DNA of 64,000 bases, from contig NW_006500065.1 of NCBI RefSeq assembly GCF_000471905.2, forward strand, positions 3,162,294 through 3,226,293, read 5' to 3'. The stretch comes from Amborella trichopoda. Taxonomy: Eukaryota > Streptophyta > Magnoliopsida > Amborellales > Amborellaceae. Positions 25,901-36,876 of this stretch are shown here, piece after piece. The stretch's first letter is position 1. Each line of letters opens with the position of its first letter. The translations under genes were made by a program, and so were the position numbers. Under the pieces are notes generated by a model, which ran no database searches, was not told the DNA's origin, and saw only the letters and a list, made by a program, of their open reading frames with translations.

Positions 25901-28900
25901 GGTACACCTGCCGATTCAACCGCTCTAACCGGGCAAGTCCCGAGCAATCAAAAAAGTGTTGAAAAAAATAAAAAAATACAAAAAAAATCTATTAAAATAT
26001 GAAAAAAAACAACACATATTCAAATGAAGTTGAAAAATAATGAAAAAAATGAATTTTAGCCCATTTTATATTTTTCAAGGGCTATTTTTAAAATTTTCTA
26101 AAAAATATGGGAAAATATAAAAGTGAGTATTAGTGACCAAAACAATTTTTAATCTTTACCATAATGTAAAGAATATTTAAAAATGCATTACAAATCAAAT
26201 TCCTTATTTTTCAGAATTTATATACTTTTTTATTTATTTTTTTTAAATACCGATTGATCACCCTAACCGCCTAAAACCGAAATCGGTCCCTGGCATGTTC
26301 CGATCTAACCAGGCGGTTAGCGGTTAGATCGAGCGATTTGGGGAACAATGGCCCAGACTTGGCAACCGGACTTGCTCTGAGGACCGAGCAAGTCCATCCC
26401 AAAAAATCAAAAAAATCATGAAATAATTGAGGAAAAGTAATTTGAAGTTTTGAGATTACTAATAAAAAAGAAATGTAACTTGAAGGAAAAGCAATAAAAT
26501 CTTAAATTACCTAGGAAAGGCAAGGTAACCTGGAGATAGGTAGGTAAAACCATAATTAACCAATAGCAGAAAGCACAATTTGCAACAGAAGAAGCTTCTA
26601 AATCCAACAATGATCAGGGAAGGTATCATCGTTGGTACCCTTGGTGCTAAAGCATACCCTTTAAGGCTTAGGTTTCAGGAGTAGTCCCATAAGATATTCA
26701 TGCGAATTTAGTAAAGAACTGAATTAAGATCTCTGTCTCCCACCCTTAACTTCATTGTAGGTTTATACATATCAATGTCCCATTGTCCATAGACAAACGC
26801 CTTCTTTTTCCTTCTCCTCCTGCACATTCGCATCTCTTCCCATCTCTTTTCAAGCCAGCATTTCTTCTCACTCCTAAACCACTCACTCTTTCTCTCTCTT
26901 AGTTCATTAAGACCCTGAAACAGGACATAAAATCCAAATCCTTCTTAGATAAATAGGCACATGCATTCCCCTCAATTCTTCCAAATAACTCAAAATGGCC
27001 CAAACAAATGGGGTGAACATGGCCTTCACCTCCTCCATCACATCTGAATTCCTCCTCTTCCCTCACCTTGATTGGCTTCCTTCCCCTACTTCTGCCAATT
27101 TGGGCATCTTCTTGATGATCTCATCTCCTATGTCAGGGTGCTCTCTCTTTATGGTCAATAGTGAGTATTGAGGTTTCCAAGGAGAAAAAGGTAAGATTAG
27201 AAGCTGAGTTAGAAGAACAGATAGTTAAGGAGAGAGAAAGACAGCAGTTCAGAATGTGGAGAAAGTGAGAGCAGCTCAGAGTGTTAGTCTATAGACAATG
27301 GAACAACACTCTTTGTAGAATACCCAAACTGAAGAAAGGGGCAGGAGAGAGAAAAAACTGACTAACTACATAAAATTGTTCCTTAAAATGCCCATGAATC
27401 TTTCAAGAGGGAACCAATTGACTCTAAAACACAACCCCAAAACCCAAGACTCGAAGAATCTTCTTTTGCATCAATGGCATTGATGACCAGTACCATGCTC
27501 AATCGACTTAAATTTAAAAGTATATATTGTTGCATGCTTTCTCGTTTTGGATATCTAAGTTGTCTCTCCCTCCAAGTCACTTCATCCTTTTTAGGTCATC
27601 CTTTTTAGGCAATTTAGGGGCTCTCTTGCTTAACCGTCGAAATACATTATCTTTTGCACTAGTAATTTCAAAATTTCAAGTTACTCCCCTTCAATTCTTT
27701 AAAAAATTGATGGCTTGACCTGCTGTCATGGTGGTGTGCTCTTCATGCGCATCGATGTCTCGGGTTCGCAGCCCTGCTTGATTGACACCGTGGACCCCCC
27801 CTCTTTCTCTCAAATATCTCTAAAACAAATTATTTAAAAATTTATATTATTTTAAGCACAGAACCATTCCAGGATTCCCTGGGTCCCAAGGATGAATAAA
27901 GTCGCCAAGTTCTGAGTCAACTCGATGAATCTTATCTAACTTTCATTCAAAAAAAAAACCACAAAAAATAAATAAATAAATAACAAAAAGTAAAAAAAAT
28001 ATAAAATGGTTGAAAAAAATATTAGGTAATCAATAAGAAAAACATCCAAAACAAATCAAATCAGTTACAAGTCCTAATATTTATTATGTAAAATAATCTA
28101 AAATTGCTAATCCAAATTCCAACCTTAGAACCCAAATAGAAAATCTCATAGATCCAATATATTAACATGTTTTACGGCTTGCATATTGTATATCTGGGAG
28201 GGTAAAAATAGGGCCAAGATCCTTTAGATGCTTCTAAAGAACCCCAAAAAGTCTCAAGAAAAGATAAAAAACACTTCCAACTTCTGATCGGAAATCACTA
28301 TTCAGAGAGTGTCAGACTTTGTGATTCCCTTTCACCTAGAGACTCACCTAACATATGGCACGAAAACTCATCAAGTCCCTAATAAAACCCCAGCAAGTTT
28401 TTAGATTTTGGGCCCAAAGAGTAGAGGCAATCATGCACCGGAGGCCTATCCAAGCCAAGTGAACTTGGATGAGTCATCATCATCATCAGAGCCTTTTTCC
28501 AACTAATTGGGGTCAGCTTGGGCGAGTCCCGAGTTTCAACTCCAAATTTTAAAAAATCGGGGGGACTCAACAATATCTAGAATCAAGTCTCGAGAATATA
28601 AATCAGCCTCAACATTGCTTCACCGGAGAAGGTACACGAAAGAACGAGTAAAGCAGGTAGAACAATATGAGAGAGATGAAACATCATCTCAAAACCAAAA
28701 CAAAAAGGCTAGGTTAGGATTGACTATCACTCCCCAAGGCCTGCGAAAAATTGAGTGAGCCACACCTCAATGTGCTCAACACATCAACAACCTTAAATCC
28801 CCACAAAACCCAGAACTAACTGAACCCCAAGAGATGATTATAATTTAAATGCTCTCCTCAGAGATGTTTATACTTTGAATGTTCTCTCTCAAAGCCTCAT

Positions 28901-31900
28901 CCGAAATATACCCAATTTTGGCATGTAGAAGAGTACGGCCAAATGTATCACTGAGGGAAACCAAAAAGAAATTGTCTATCTGCACTCTATATGTAACATG
29001 TTGAATTGATTGCAAGTATGATTTTCCATCCACACTGAGTAAGAACATATAAAACAAAAAGGGTCCAACAGAATAGCGTGTTTGCTCCATTGTTAGCAAA
29101 ATCGCCCGATTTAACAGCTAACCGCCCTGTTAGATCGGAACTGGCCAGTGGCAGGTTCCAGTTTCGGGCGGTTAGGGTGATTAACTGGTATTTAAAAAAA
29201 ACAAAATTCAAAAAAATGTATATAAATTCTCAAAAATATGGAATTTGATTTGTAATGCATTTTAAAATATTCTTTATATTATAATAAAGATTAAAACTTG
29301 TTTGGGTCACTAATACTCACTTTTATATTTTCCTATCTTTTTTAGAAAATTTTAAAAATAGCCCTTGGAAAAGATAAAATGGGTTAAAATCCATTTTTTT
29401 CATTAATTTTCAACTTCATTTGAATGTGTTTTGTTTTAATCATTCTTTATATGCTTTTCATATTTTAGTAGATTTTTTTTGTACTTTTTTTTTATTTTTT
29501 TTCAACACTTTTTTGACTGCCCGGGACTTGCCCAATTAGAGCAATTGAATCGATCGGTTTACTAGTTAGGCCGGTTAAACCGCTTCCAGGCCCATGTCTG
29601 GTTAATCATTCCGGTTCGATTTTGCGAACACTGGTTTGCTCTGTCAACTATGTTAACATGGCACCAGAGAAACTTCCCCAAAAATATACCAAACCCTAAG
29701 GAAACGTGGAAAGAAATGCTTCGAACTAAACAATGAGGGTCCAATACTAAAACGAACATTTAGCTGCATTGCCAAAAGCTAAAACAACAAAAGCGGAACC
29801 CTAATCCAAAGATATTCTTGAGGTCATATATCCATTATAGAATTTTAAACCACACTACATATTATTTCTTCAAGACTTTGGGGAAAGCTGTCACCGGTCA
29901 AGTACTAAGGCACAAATTCGATGATCTCAGAGTTCTATCAATAAATAGTTTATTTATAAGGGAAATTCTATATAAGGTGTCAACTTTATACCATTAAAGT
30001 AAGGTGCACCTTAAAATACTCTAGAAGAGAGTGCTCTAACGTTGGAGAACCCCTAATAGATCATCTTATTTAGACCGACTATATTTTCAAGTGTTTATAA
30101 ATATTCTTGATCTGTATTTTAAAAAAAAAAAAAAATCAGCTAGGGATAAAAATAGATTTTCAAACCATCATAAGGTTTCTGATATTGGAATTACATCTCC
30201 AGAGAAAATTTAGAGGTGTGCCTTACGTCGACAGTATAAGAACGGTTCCTTATATAAACCTCACCCTATTTATAAATGTGGCCATTTCTAGTTCTTTTTA
30301 AATAGGACATGGAATAGTTCTTTTTAAACCTCACCTCATTTATAAACATGAGAATTTTCTAGTTCTTTACACTACTGAAGTAAGGTGCACCGCAAAAATC
30401 CTCTAAAAGAGATTACTTTGATGTTGGAGAAGCCCTAATTGACCATCTTGGCCTCAAGATCTATGGATCTGAAAAAAAAAAAAAGATTTTCAAGACCCAA
30501 ATTTAGTGCATCTTATAACAACTTCTATGGGATTTTTTAGATTTTCAAGTGTTTATAAATCTGCTCAATTTTTATATTTTTTTTTAATTTTAAATTTCGT
30601 AACTAGGGATAAAAATAGATTTCCAAACTATCATAAGGTTTCTGACATTGGAACTACATATCCAGGGAAAATTTAGAGGTGCGCCTTACTTCTACAGTAT
30701 AAGAAGGATGCCTCATATAATAAACCTCACCCTATTTATAAACATGGACATTTCTAATTCTTTTTAAATAGAACAATGAATATTTTGGGTGTTTTCGTAG
30801 AAAGTGGATGGAAGAAATGGCCCTTACCCATGAATATTAAAGCACACTAAACATTGCCTTTTGTACTCATGAATGGACAGGCAAGAGATAGAATGGAATT
30901 ATTCGATAATAAATGGTCCATCCAAAATGGGCCTCAATTGTACTACACTACGACTCTTGAATGAATGTAGGAATGGGTTAAGTATTATCAATTGTACCTT
31001 TCAACTACTAATGTGCATGCACGCCAAAATTAGTTAAAAGAAGGCAGGATATTCGAGCTTCCAGCAAGATTCATATCTAAAGACTGAATATGGATGGTTT
31101 AAATCATATTTGTTGGGAGCACGAGCGGGTGCAGGAGTGGGAGTAGAAGTAGCAGCCCAGGATCAACTCATGGATGAAGCTCCCTACCGTAGGAGCACTT
31201 GGAAACGTTGTCCAGGGAGTGGCTTGATACAGTACTATATGCATATAGGAGCGAATGCTCAGTAAGTGTCCATCATGTATGTTATTTCATTTCCTTAAAT
31301 GTGATATATGTTTATGTGATTATATAAATTATTTTATTTATTTTTAAGTGTTATTTAAAATATAATAATCGACCCCATATAGTTGGGAAAAGGCTCTATT
31401 AATCATGATGAGTTATTTAAAAAATAAAAAATGTATAGTCCACTTCTTTTAGCATTATTTATATAAATGCAGAATGAAAACTCTATAGCACGAAAAGTCC
31501 CATAGAAAAAGGAGAAAAATGACATCATAGGATCTTGATAAGAACAAAATTTGAGAATTGCCCAGGTCCCTACAGTGAACTGGGTGATTCACTCAATGAA
31601 CCACCTAGTTCTGGATAACCCAGGTAATTTCCTAAACACCCTTGACTTAGAGCTGACTAGGGTGATTCTAAGTCGGCTCACTGATTTTCAACCATTGATG
31701 CAAACCGCGGCCTTGAAATAGAAAACAAGAATTGCCGATAGGTTGTCATTAGCTAGAAAATATCAAAAAGCAAAAAATGATACTAGGATCACACCCTCAT
31801 TTTCAACAGAATCATTCCCCATTCCACATGGTCGAGATCCATTTTAATCAAAGATATCTCTTTTAATCAAGGATAGAGATCTGCATTAGAAAGGAATCGA

Positions 31901-34608
31901 GATCCTTTGATAGGGGAAGGGAAGATGAGCTTTGCTCGAGCGCCAGCTCCGGGACTGCAGAAACAAGATTCCAAGGAGGGATCATCGCCTATCCACCAAG
32001 CTCTATGCATCTATGATTCAAAATATTAGTAATGAGTCTCCCATTAACTGTCAATGCCACTTGCCCTACTTCAGAGAGGAAAGAAACGTGCCATAGAAGC
32101 AACCATTCGACTGTTCCAGAAAGATCAGCAAGCAAAGGAAAAAGATAATGGAGTTTCAAAGGCTCATGGGTATATATGAGAGAAATAATAACCCATAATC
32201 CACAATTGACAAGTTGGATATGAATTAAATTCTTGCTCCAGCTTGATAGAAAGTATTGATGATATATACAACATATGGACAAGAGGATGCAAACATCATA
32301 CCCTACTTAGTTGTACTCTACTTGCCACATAACCTGCTGATTAAGGGTATTACTTAACTTCTTAAATGACAACAAATAAAAAATACCAACCTCATGCTCT
32401 TTTAAAAACTAAGAAGTCAACATAATCCCTGCAGCACATGAGTATACAACAATTATCTCAAACAGTTCATACAGGCAGATGTGCAGATCAACATATGGCA
32501 AGTGTGATTGGAATATCATGAGGTTTGTTCCTATCCAATGATCCTCTAAGTATACCATTAAAAAATTATTATTAAATATAATCTGCAATCTATGACTTTG
32601 TGGAAACACAGTGAAGCAGAAACTAAAAAAGCATGAGCTTCACATCCAAGCACAGAGAAAATTGGAAATGCTTATGTGTGTGCATTATGTGTAAGCTCTA
32701 AGCACCACAGTTACCACTCAATCCACATATAATTACTCTATGGACGATTATAACAGTCAGTGATAATGTGCACTTCTATAATAGGAGCTTAAGAGCAAAG
32801 CCAAGGAGGATGGCTTCTAAAACGAACCTCAAGTTGTTCTAATATAGAGTAATCTCCAGCAGCAAGCTTCTTCCTTATTGTACCAAAGTCCATTGGATGT
32901 TGTATTACATCATGATAATCTGGAAGCTACAAGAGCAACTCAAGGATAAGACTACAAATAACAGCACATCTAACACATAGTCCAACTACTGACAAAAAAA
33001 ACTGTGTCCTACCTCTTCGGGATCCACAGGTTCAGCAAATACACTATAAGTGTCTTTCCTGGAGTACACAACTCAAAACATAGAGCAAAACAGATTTCAG
33101 ACAGCCTAAAAAAATAAGTAATAAGAAACAGTGAACGATGCAAATGTAAATTACGACAGAGGTTTGCAGAAGTAAAGAAGATGGCATTAAGACGCACTTT
33201 TGAAGCTTATCAAGAATACCCTCCAACAATTTTGTGTCTGGTAAAGGTGTCGCGGATGAGGAGTCAGATGGTGGGCCTGATCAGACAAACAATCATGGGC
33301 AAGATTCGGAAGAATAAGAGACAAAAATTCGCATATCATATATTCATATCGTGGCTTTAGATGCAACCAGAAAGAAGAGACAGAAATGGATACCTGGATC
33401 AGCATCTGGGGTGTCCTGATTCTTCTCTTCCTGGGAAACAGACATGATGAAACATGTCAAATGAGGTAATATGAACATGAAAACTGAAGAGAGAAGAAGG
33501 AAAACTACGCATGAGCAGAAGCAACCCCAAATACCAAAAATAATTTCAGTTGAAACTTGCAACATGCACTCAATTTCAGATTCATGGACAGGTGATCCCA
33601 AATTCCAACACAGAAGAAATGCTTTCTTCGAAATGTGACAGTCAGGCTATCATTGCCTTCGAAAGAAGCAGGAAACCATAATTGAAACAAATCTACGTTT
33701 CAAAATGATCAAATTCGAAACAAAAGAGAATGCCCATGAGTCTATGGATGACACTTCAGTCTCAAAAATATCCCAGACACAGAATCACCACTGTCACAAA
33801 GTGCGGAGAAGAACATCTCTATCGCAATGTCATGCGGAAAATAAAAAGACCCAATTTTATTAAGCCTGAAAAAGGGAATGAGGGGCTAAAAAGACAAAAA
33901 GTCAAACCAAAGAACAAAGAATATCAGAACCCAGCAACATATTAACAAGGAGAATCTCAGCCCTAAAAACAAGGAGACCATCCCATCCGCAAGATTCCAT
34001 TAATAATAAGTAAAGCAAAAAATGAACCCAAAGAAAAAGTAGAAAAACACAGACCAGAAATAGAGCTTTCCTTTTAGAACTAAGTACTCCTTCACTCAAA
34101 GCAATACAAATAACAGTAACAGTAACAATAACAATAATACCTTGGGATCAAGAGATCCATCATCATGAAGCAAAGGGAACCCATTCTCTCCATCGTGAAG
34201 CTTCCTCCTCTTCCTAAGACTCTCCTTATCTCTGCACCCAAACTCATCCGACGAAGAAACCCCCGAATCAGGGCCGGATGTGAGAGCGGCCTCATCGACT
34301 CGCTGCGAAGAAGCCGAAGAAGCGGAGGGGCTTTGACTTCTATTGTTGTGATCATAAGACCTCGGCAGTCTCAGCACAAGCTTCAGCTTCTTCTCTCTCT
34401 TACACTCTTCCTCATCATCATCATCATCATCTTCCTCGTCCTGGAACAGGTCATGGTAGGAGCGGCGCGTCCGCGGCCGATTGCGGTTGCGCAGAGAGTA
34501 AGTGGGGGGCGGAGGAGGTGGGGGGTGGCGGCACCGCTGCAAAACAACGAGAGATGGTCGCCCTTCCTTCTTCTTCTTCCTGGATTCAGCTCCCGCTACC
34601 TTACCCAT
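16959..34608 (-). CDS. Bromodomain protein, BRD7/BRD9-like SWI/SNF (BAS) subunit
   Basis: Nine coding exons: 34608-34141, 33430-33394, 33276-33198, 33058-33013, 32926-32828, 19759-19691, 19558-19225, 19121-18973, 18836-16959. All introns are GT-AG and all phases fit, giving 3159 nt (1052 codons plus stop). The start MGKVAG...KKKKEGRPSL matches the family N-terminus. A poly-Pro run (29-35), an acidic run (57-68) and KLKLVLRLP (74-82) follow. The bromodomain spans about residues 180-290: LPDTKLLEGILDKLQ, VFAEPVDPEELPDYHDVI, HPMDFGTIRKKL, and CTNAMQYNAPD with the acetyl-lysine-binding Asn at about 257. After it come SDFSSGATLATAGDI, DENRRGAY, the ARFAANLGPTAWKIASRRIE block and GWVGE, then a Q/S/T-rich repeat region. 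The end PDLALQL is the family's terminal motif. Arabidopsis homologues BRD1/BRD2/BRD13 read acetylated histones in BRM-type SWI/SNF (BAS) complexes in the nucleus; that role is inferred here. The 13-kb fifth intron is unusual. Confidence 0.88.
17948..17972 (-). repeat. (CAG)n coding microsatellite (poly-Gln)
   Basis: On the plus strand CTG is repeated seven times. In the bromodomain protein it encodes a run of seven Gln within SQNQ..QNFLSM. Such tracts vary in length between alleles. Confidence 0.9.
18183..18662 (-). repeat. Coding tandem repeat, about 60-bp unit, about 9 copies
   Basis: In the last exon of the bromodomain gene, roughly residues 486-645, units of about 17-21 residues follow the pattern SQ(S/N)QTQTTQ(S/T)KPSSG...(L/S). 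Nine diverged copies are recognisable. The region lies directly after the conserved GWVGE block and is extremely Gln/Ser/Thr-rich, so it is likely disordered. The repeat is also visible at DNA level (TTTGTTTGGGT.GTTTGG..TGGCTTTGTGA on the plus strand). Confidence 0.85.
21871..24083 (-). mobile_element. Degenerate LTR retrotransposon (probable Ty3/gypsy relic)
   Basis: About 21871-22385 and 23719-24083 are direct repeats. Shared landmarks are GGTGCYC near the left edges, TTTACATAA..AAATC, GTTTAACYAGGA.TCT.AAAACAAATAA, ATTCAACT..GCTTCTAA, and ACGAGGCATCYTGTC at the right edges. Read on the minus strand the repeats begin TGTAGGACAGGATGCCTCG. The left one is preceded on that strand by a purine-rich stretch (CTAGGAGTATCTGG). 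The 1.3 kb between them has only broken frames. The left repeat carries a 56-bp tandem duplication at 22001-22112. Confidence 0.45.
22001..22112. repeat. Tandem duplication, unit 56 bp, 2 copies
   Basis: CGTTTAACCAGGACTCTCAA begins at 22001 and again at 22057; the copies are nearly identical. It lies inside the left LTR-like repeat of the decayed element. Confidence 0.9.
25831..26350 (+). mobile_element. hAT-type MITE, copy A
   Basis: The 520-bp element is bounded by inverted ends CAATGTTCGCAAAATCGA (left) and, on the opposite strand, CATTGTTCCCCAAATCGCTC (right). The flanking 8 bp are GCCCAGAT (25823-25830) and GCCCAGAC (26351-26358), a 7/8 target duplication. An 8-bp TSD with short CA(N)TGTT ends is characteristic of the hAT superfamily. 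Subterminal regions contain repeated GGTTAACCGG/CTAACCGG motifs, and the core is AT-rich with no coding capacity. Confidence 0.88.
27712..27790 (+). other. Possible tRNA-derived SINE head
   Basis: GGTGGTGTGCTCTTC and, about 35 bp later, GGGTTCGCAGCCC resemble pol III A-box and B-box promoter elements at tRNA-like spacing. No cloverleaf or intact acceptor stem is seen, so it is not called a tRNA. No 3' tail or TSD was identified. Confidence 0.3.
28471..28522 (+). repeat. SINE-like 3'-end motif (plus)
   Basis: GAGTCATCATCATCATCAGAGCC followed by TTTTTCCAACTAATTGGGGTC is a motif I know as widely dispersed in plant introns and SINE tails. A related copy lies inverted at 31366-31414. Confidence 0.4.
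29098..29633 (-). mobile_element. hAT-type MITE, copy B (inverted relative to copy A)
   Basis: The 536-bp element has ends CATTGTTAGCAAAATCG (left) and, on the minus strand, CAGTGTTCGCAAAATCGAAC (right). A perfect 8-bp target duplication GTTTGCTC lies at 29090-29097 and 29634-29641. Read on the minus strand it is collinear over its whole length with copy A, 2.7 kb away, including TCAAATGAAGTTGAAAA and AAAAGTGAGTATTAGTGACC. It has no coding capacity and must have been mobilised by an autonomous hAT transposase from elsewhere. Confidence 0.92.
29987..30238. repeat. TIR-bearing repeat, copy A (MITE-like)
   Basis: The left end TATACCATTAAAGTAAGGTG faces, on the minus strand, TATACTGTCGACGTAAGGCA, giving imperfect inverted ends of about 24 bp. 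The interior shares GATAAAAATAGATTTTCAAA and CATCATAAGGTTTCTGA with copy B. Superfamily is undetermined; no convincing TSD beyond TA. Confidence 0.6.
30368..30701. repeat. TIR-bearing repeat, copy B (tandem to copy A)
   Basis: The left end TACACTACTGAAGTAAGGTG matches, on the minus strand, TATACTGTAGAAGTAAGGCG. Similarity to copy A continues past the right end (AACCTCACCCTATTTATAAA..TTCTTTTTAAATAG), so the two copies look like a local duplication of a unit of about 380-410 bp and not two independent insertions. Confidence 0.6.
31366..31414 (-). repeat. SINE-like 3'-end motif (minus)
   Basis: On the minus strand: CTCATCATGATTAATAGAGCC then TTTTCCCAACTATATGGGGTCG. This is the same dispersed motif as at 28471-28522. 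Confidence 0.4.
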
Positions 34609-35060
34609 CCCCCTCTCTCTCTCTCTCTATGCCTTTCTCTCTCTTCTCTCTCTCTCTCCTCAGCAGCTTCCAGATTTTTGTTTGGTTCGTCTTTCTCTCT
34701 CACTACCTTCACTTTCTCTCTCTCTACCTCCCCACCACCCAGCCTCTCGCCTTTCCTTTCCTTTCCCTTCCTTGCGTGGGTTATCGTGCTTCCTTTTTCT
34801 CCCAGTGCCTTTTCACCGACACGAACCTGGGTCCGGGCCCCTCCGAACCTAGGTCCGGGCCGTCCGAGCCTGCTTCCTTGGCTGGGGTGGAGGTGGAATT
34901 CTGACACTCAAAAATAATTGTAGGTGAGCGCAGTGAGTGGGTGTTGAAGTTGAAGGAGCGTCCCCTCACTCGTGGGTCCCACTTCCTTATTCTCACCCCC
35001 TCTTTCTCCACGCGTCAACATCTGGTTACTAGCTGCGTCGACCGCTTATATATTTGAAGA
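34609..35060 (-). promoter_or_regulatory. Promoter and GA-rich 5' leader of bromodomain gene
   Basis: Upstream of the ATG, the minus strand is strongly GA-rich (CT tracts at 34610-34745 on the plus strand), typical of plant 5' leaders of housekeeping-type genes. A TATA-like TATATAAG lies at 35053-35046 on the minus strand, which would put the transcription start near 35015 and give a leader of about 400 nt. The start site is inference. A 250-codon plus-strand frame over this region is the antisense shadow of exon 1 and the CT tracts. Confidence 0.4.
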
Positions 35061-35404
35061 AAGGGCCTATCTTCCCCAATAATTCAAAAATAATGGGCGT
35101 ATATAATGTTCCCGCGGGAGCATATTGTACATCGAATTCCACTCAAAACAAGCTTTCTGTTTTTTCTTTTTTTTCTTTTTTTTTGGTCTAAAATTTTGGA
35201 AATTACGTAATAGCTATATTGAAAATAAAAAATTTGAATTTTGAGTTTTATGACAAATCTAGCCCATTAATAATTGGAGGATGTATTTTCAATATTGAGA
35301 TATTAGTTTTTTTAGTACATGAAGATTTTCTTTTAGAATTTTTTTTTAGTGAAATTACTCTATGGATTGTTAAGATTACGTCCCATAATTGGTTATTGTA
35401 ATGA
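35061..35404. other. Upstream flank with GC palindrome
   Basis: 35107-35124 is an 18-bp near-perfect palindrome (ATGTTCCCGCGGGAGCAT). The rest is AT-rich with no gene. Confidence 0.6.
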
Positions 35405-35720
35405 TGAAGTTTCTATGATGCCCAAGCTTTATGATAATAAAATAGAGCTTTACTTATGAGCTTCATCTTAAAAAGCACTTTCGGCAATTGAAATCCCTAT
35501 GATAGTTCAAAAATCAATTTCCAATATGAACAATAAAATTTAAAACTCAAAAAATATTTCATATATTGAGAATCTATAAAAATTTATTTTTAAGGCGAAA
35601 TAGACAATCTAGAAACTTTGTTACAATATATATTATTTTTAAAGTTTAAAATCTTAACCTTTTTTACAACAATAAATGTCAAGATCTTCCCTTGAATTGT
35701 AATTAATTTGATATATCCCT
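35405..35720 (+). repeat. Dispersed repeat, copy 2 (first copy at 7735-8030)
   Basis: Landmarks AAAGCACTTTCGGCAA, CCTATGATA, ACAATAAAATTT, AATATATATTATTTTTA and AAATCTTAA occur in the same order as in copy 1. It is a diverged, non-coding repeat of unknown class. Confidence 0.55.
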
Positions 35721-35754
35721 AACATGTACTTTGCCTATGGAGTAAATAGGTATA

Positions 35755-35770
35755 TACTCCCGCGGGAGTA
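35755..35770. other. Perfect 16-bp GC palindrome
   Basis: TACTCCCGCGGGAGTA is fully self-complementary and shares the TCCCGCGGGAG core and a preceding GTATATA with the palindrome at 35107-35124. Together they bracket about 630 bp of AT-rich DNA. Confidence 0.85.
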
Positions 35771-36876
35771 GAAAATCTCTTGAAATCTCGAGTGTAGCAA
35801 ATACATTGCCTCGAGCCCTCCACTTCCTCACGAAGATGCCAAAAGAGCCCACGTCTTTTATTACCAGCGCTCAAAACAGGCCGTAATACGTGTCCGGATC
35901 AGGAGGAAGCGGACCACGCTCTTTGGAGTTGGCAAATGCAATTGAGCCTAAAATCAGCAAAAACAAAAAAATAATTACTTTCTATAAATTTCAAGCTTAA
36001 AGCGATGTTTGGTACTTGTACGTTATCAATGTACAACTCATCTCTCCACTCTTGCAATTTACCTATAAATTATGGAATGGTGTATTATAAGATACCTACA
36101 TACAAGTAGGCTTTATAAACATTCGATATAAAATTTGATGGTTTGGGTGTATCACAAATTTGAAAAAATTTTAAAACAATTTTAGCCTAGTCAATGGAAT
36201 AAATGTAACCGCCTAATTTCACATCTAATGGTCAAGATTAATTGTAACCTTCAAAAATAAAATATAAACAGTCTTATTGTATATTTTTCCATAAATTATT
36301 AGGATTGGATGGGTGAAGGAGGGGCAATGAGTTGACAAACACTTCGTAAAACACATTTAGGGTATATTTGACAAAACATAATTTTAAATGTTTAAGATTT
36401 TGCATGTTAAAATGAGGAATTGTTTTCAAACATGCCATTTATTTTTTGCACATGGAGGTCACGATCATTTTTGTCCTTTAAATTTCAAAATGGGCGGTTA
36501 TAAGAGTGTTATTGAATAGACACAAAATTCCAAAAAACAAATAGTATATAGTTTTTCTGAAAGAAGACATTTGCATGCAAAGAGAGGGCGAAGAGGCAAC
36601 ATAACCAACAAAGAGAAATTGAAAAAAAATAATAAATCAGGAATTTGTATGTGAATAGAGAGAGAGGGCAAAAGAGAGATTATTAATTTTCCATCGAATA
36701 AACACAACATTTTTTAGAGTGAAAAAAGAAAAATTGAGGAAATAAAACACATGCACAAAACTTTGAGAGATAAGCAATTAAAAAAAGCTAAATTTTTTCC
36801 ATACACCTTTAAAACAAATAGATTGATAATGTACATAGAGAATGTGGAAAACATGGCGACAAATGAGAGAGAGAGA
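35771..36876. other. Non-coding, unassigned
   Basis: No gene seen. About 36015-36060 (GTACAACTCATCTCTCCACTC) and the inverse of about 36305-36345 (GTCAACTCATTGCCCCTCC) look weakly alike, which could mark an old MITE; the match is too weak to call. Confidence 0.35.

Larger units (their letters stand above)
19760..32827 (-). other. 13.07-kb intron 5 of the bromodomain gene
   Basis: Donor GAG|GTTCGT at 32828/32827 and acceptor GCAG|GGAGATG at 19760/19759. It separates the residues forming the ZA-loop and helix B (exon 5) from the helix carrying the binding Asn (exon 6). The other seven introns are 86-710 bp. It holds the elements listed separately. In the stretches 19760-21870, 24084-25830, 26351-27711 and 30780-32827 I see no gene; a 73-codon frame at 21301-21522 has no recognisable family. 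A 15-bp inverted pair (CCATTGTCCATAGAC at about 26782 and GTCTATAGACAATGG at about 27287) is unexplained. Confidence 0.85.

Noticed and set aside
27712-27790. Candidate tRNA gene
   Set aside because: A-box and B-box-like motifs only; no acceptor, anticodon or T-stem pairing visible, so listed only as possible SINE head.
34165-34917. 250-codon plus-strand open frame
   Set aside because: It is antisense to exon 1 and the GA-rich leader of the bromodomain gene; its Ser/Leu/Pro composition comes from CT tracts.
36010-36350. Possible MITE with GTACAACTCATCTC-like ends
   Set aside because: The inverted match is weak and no TSD could be found.
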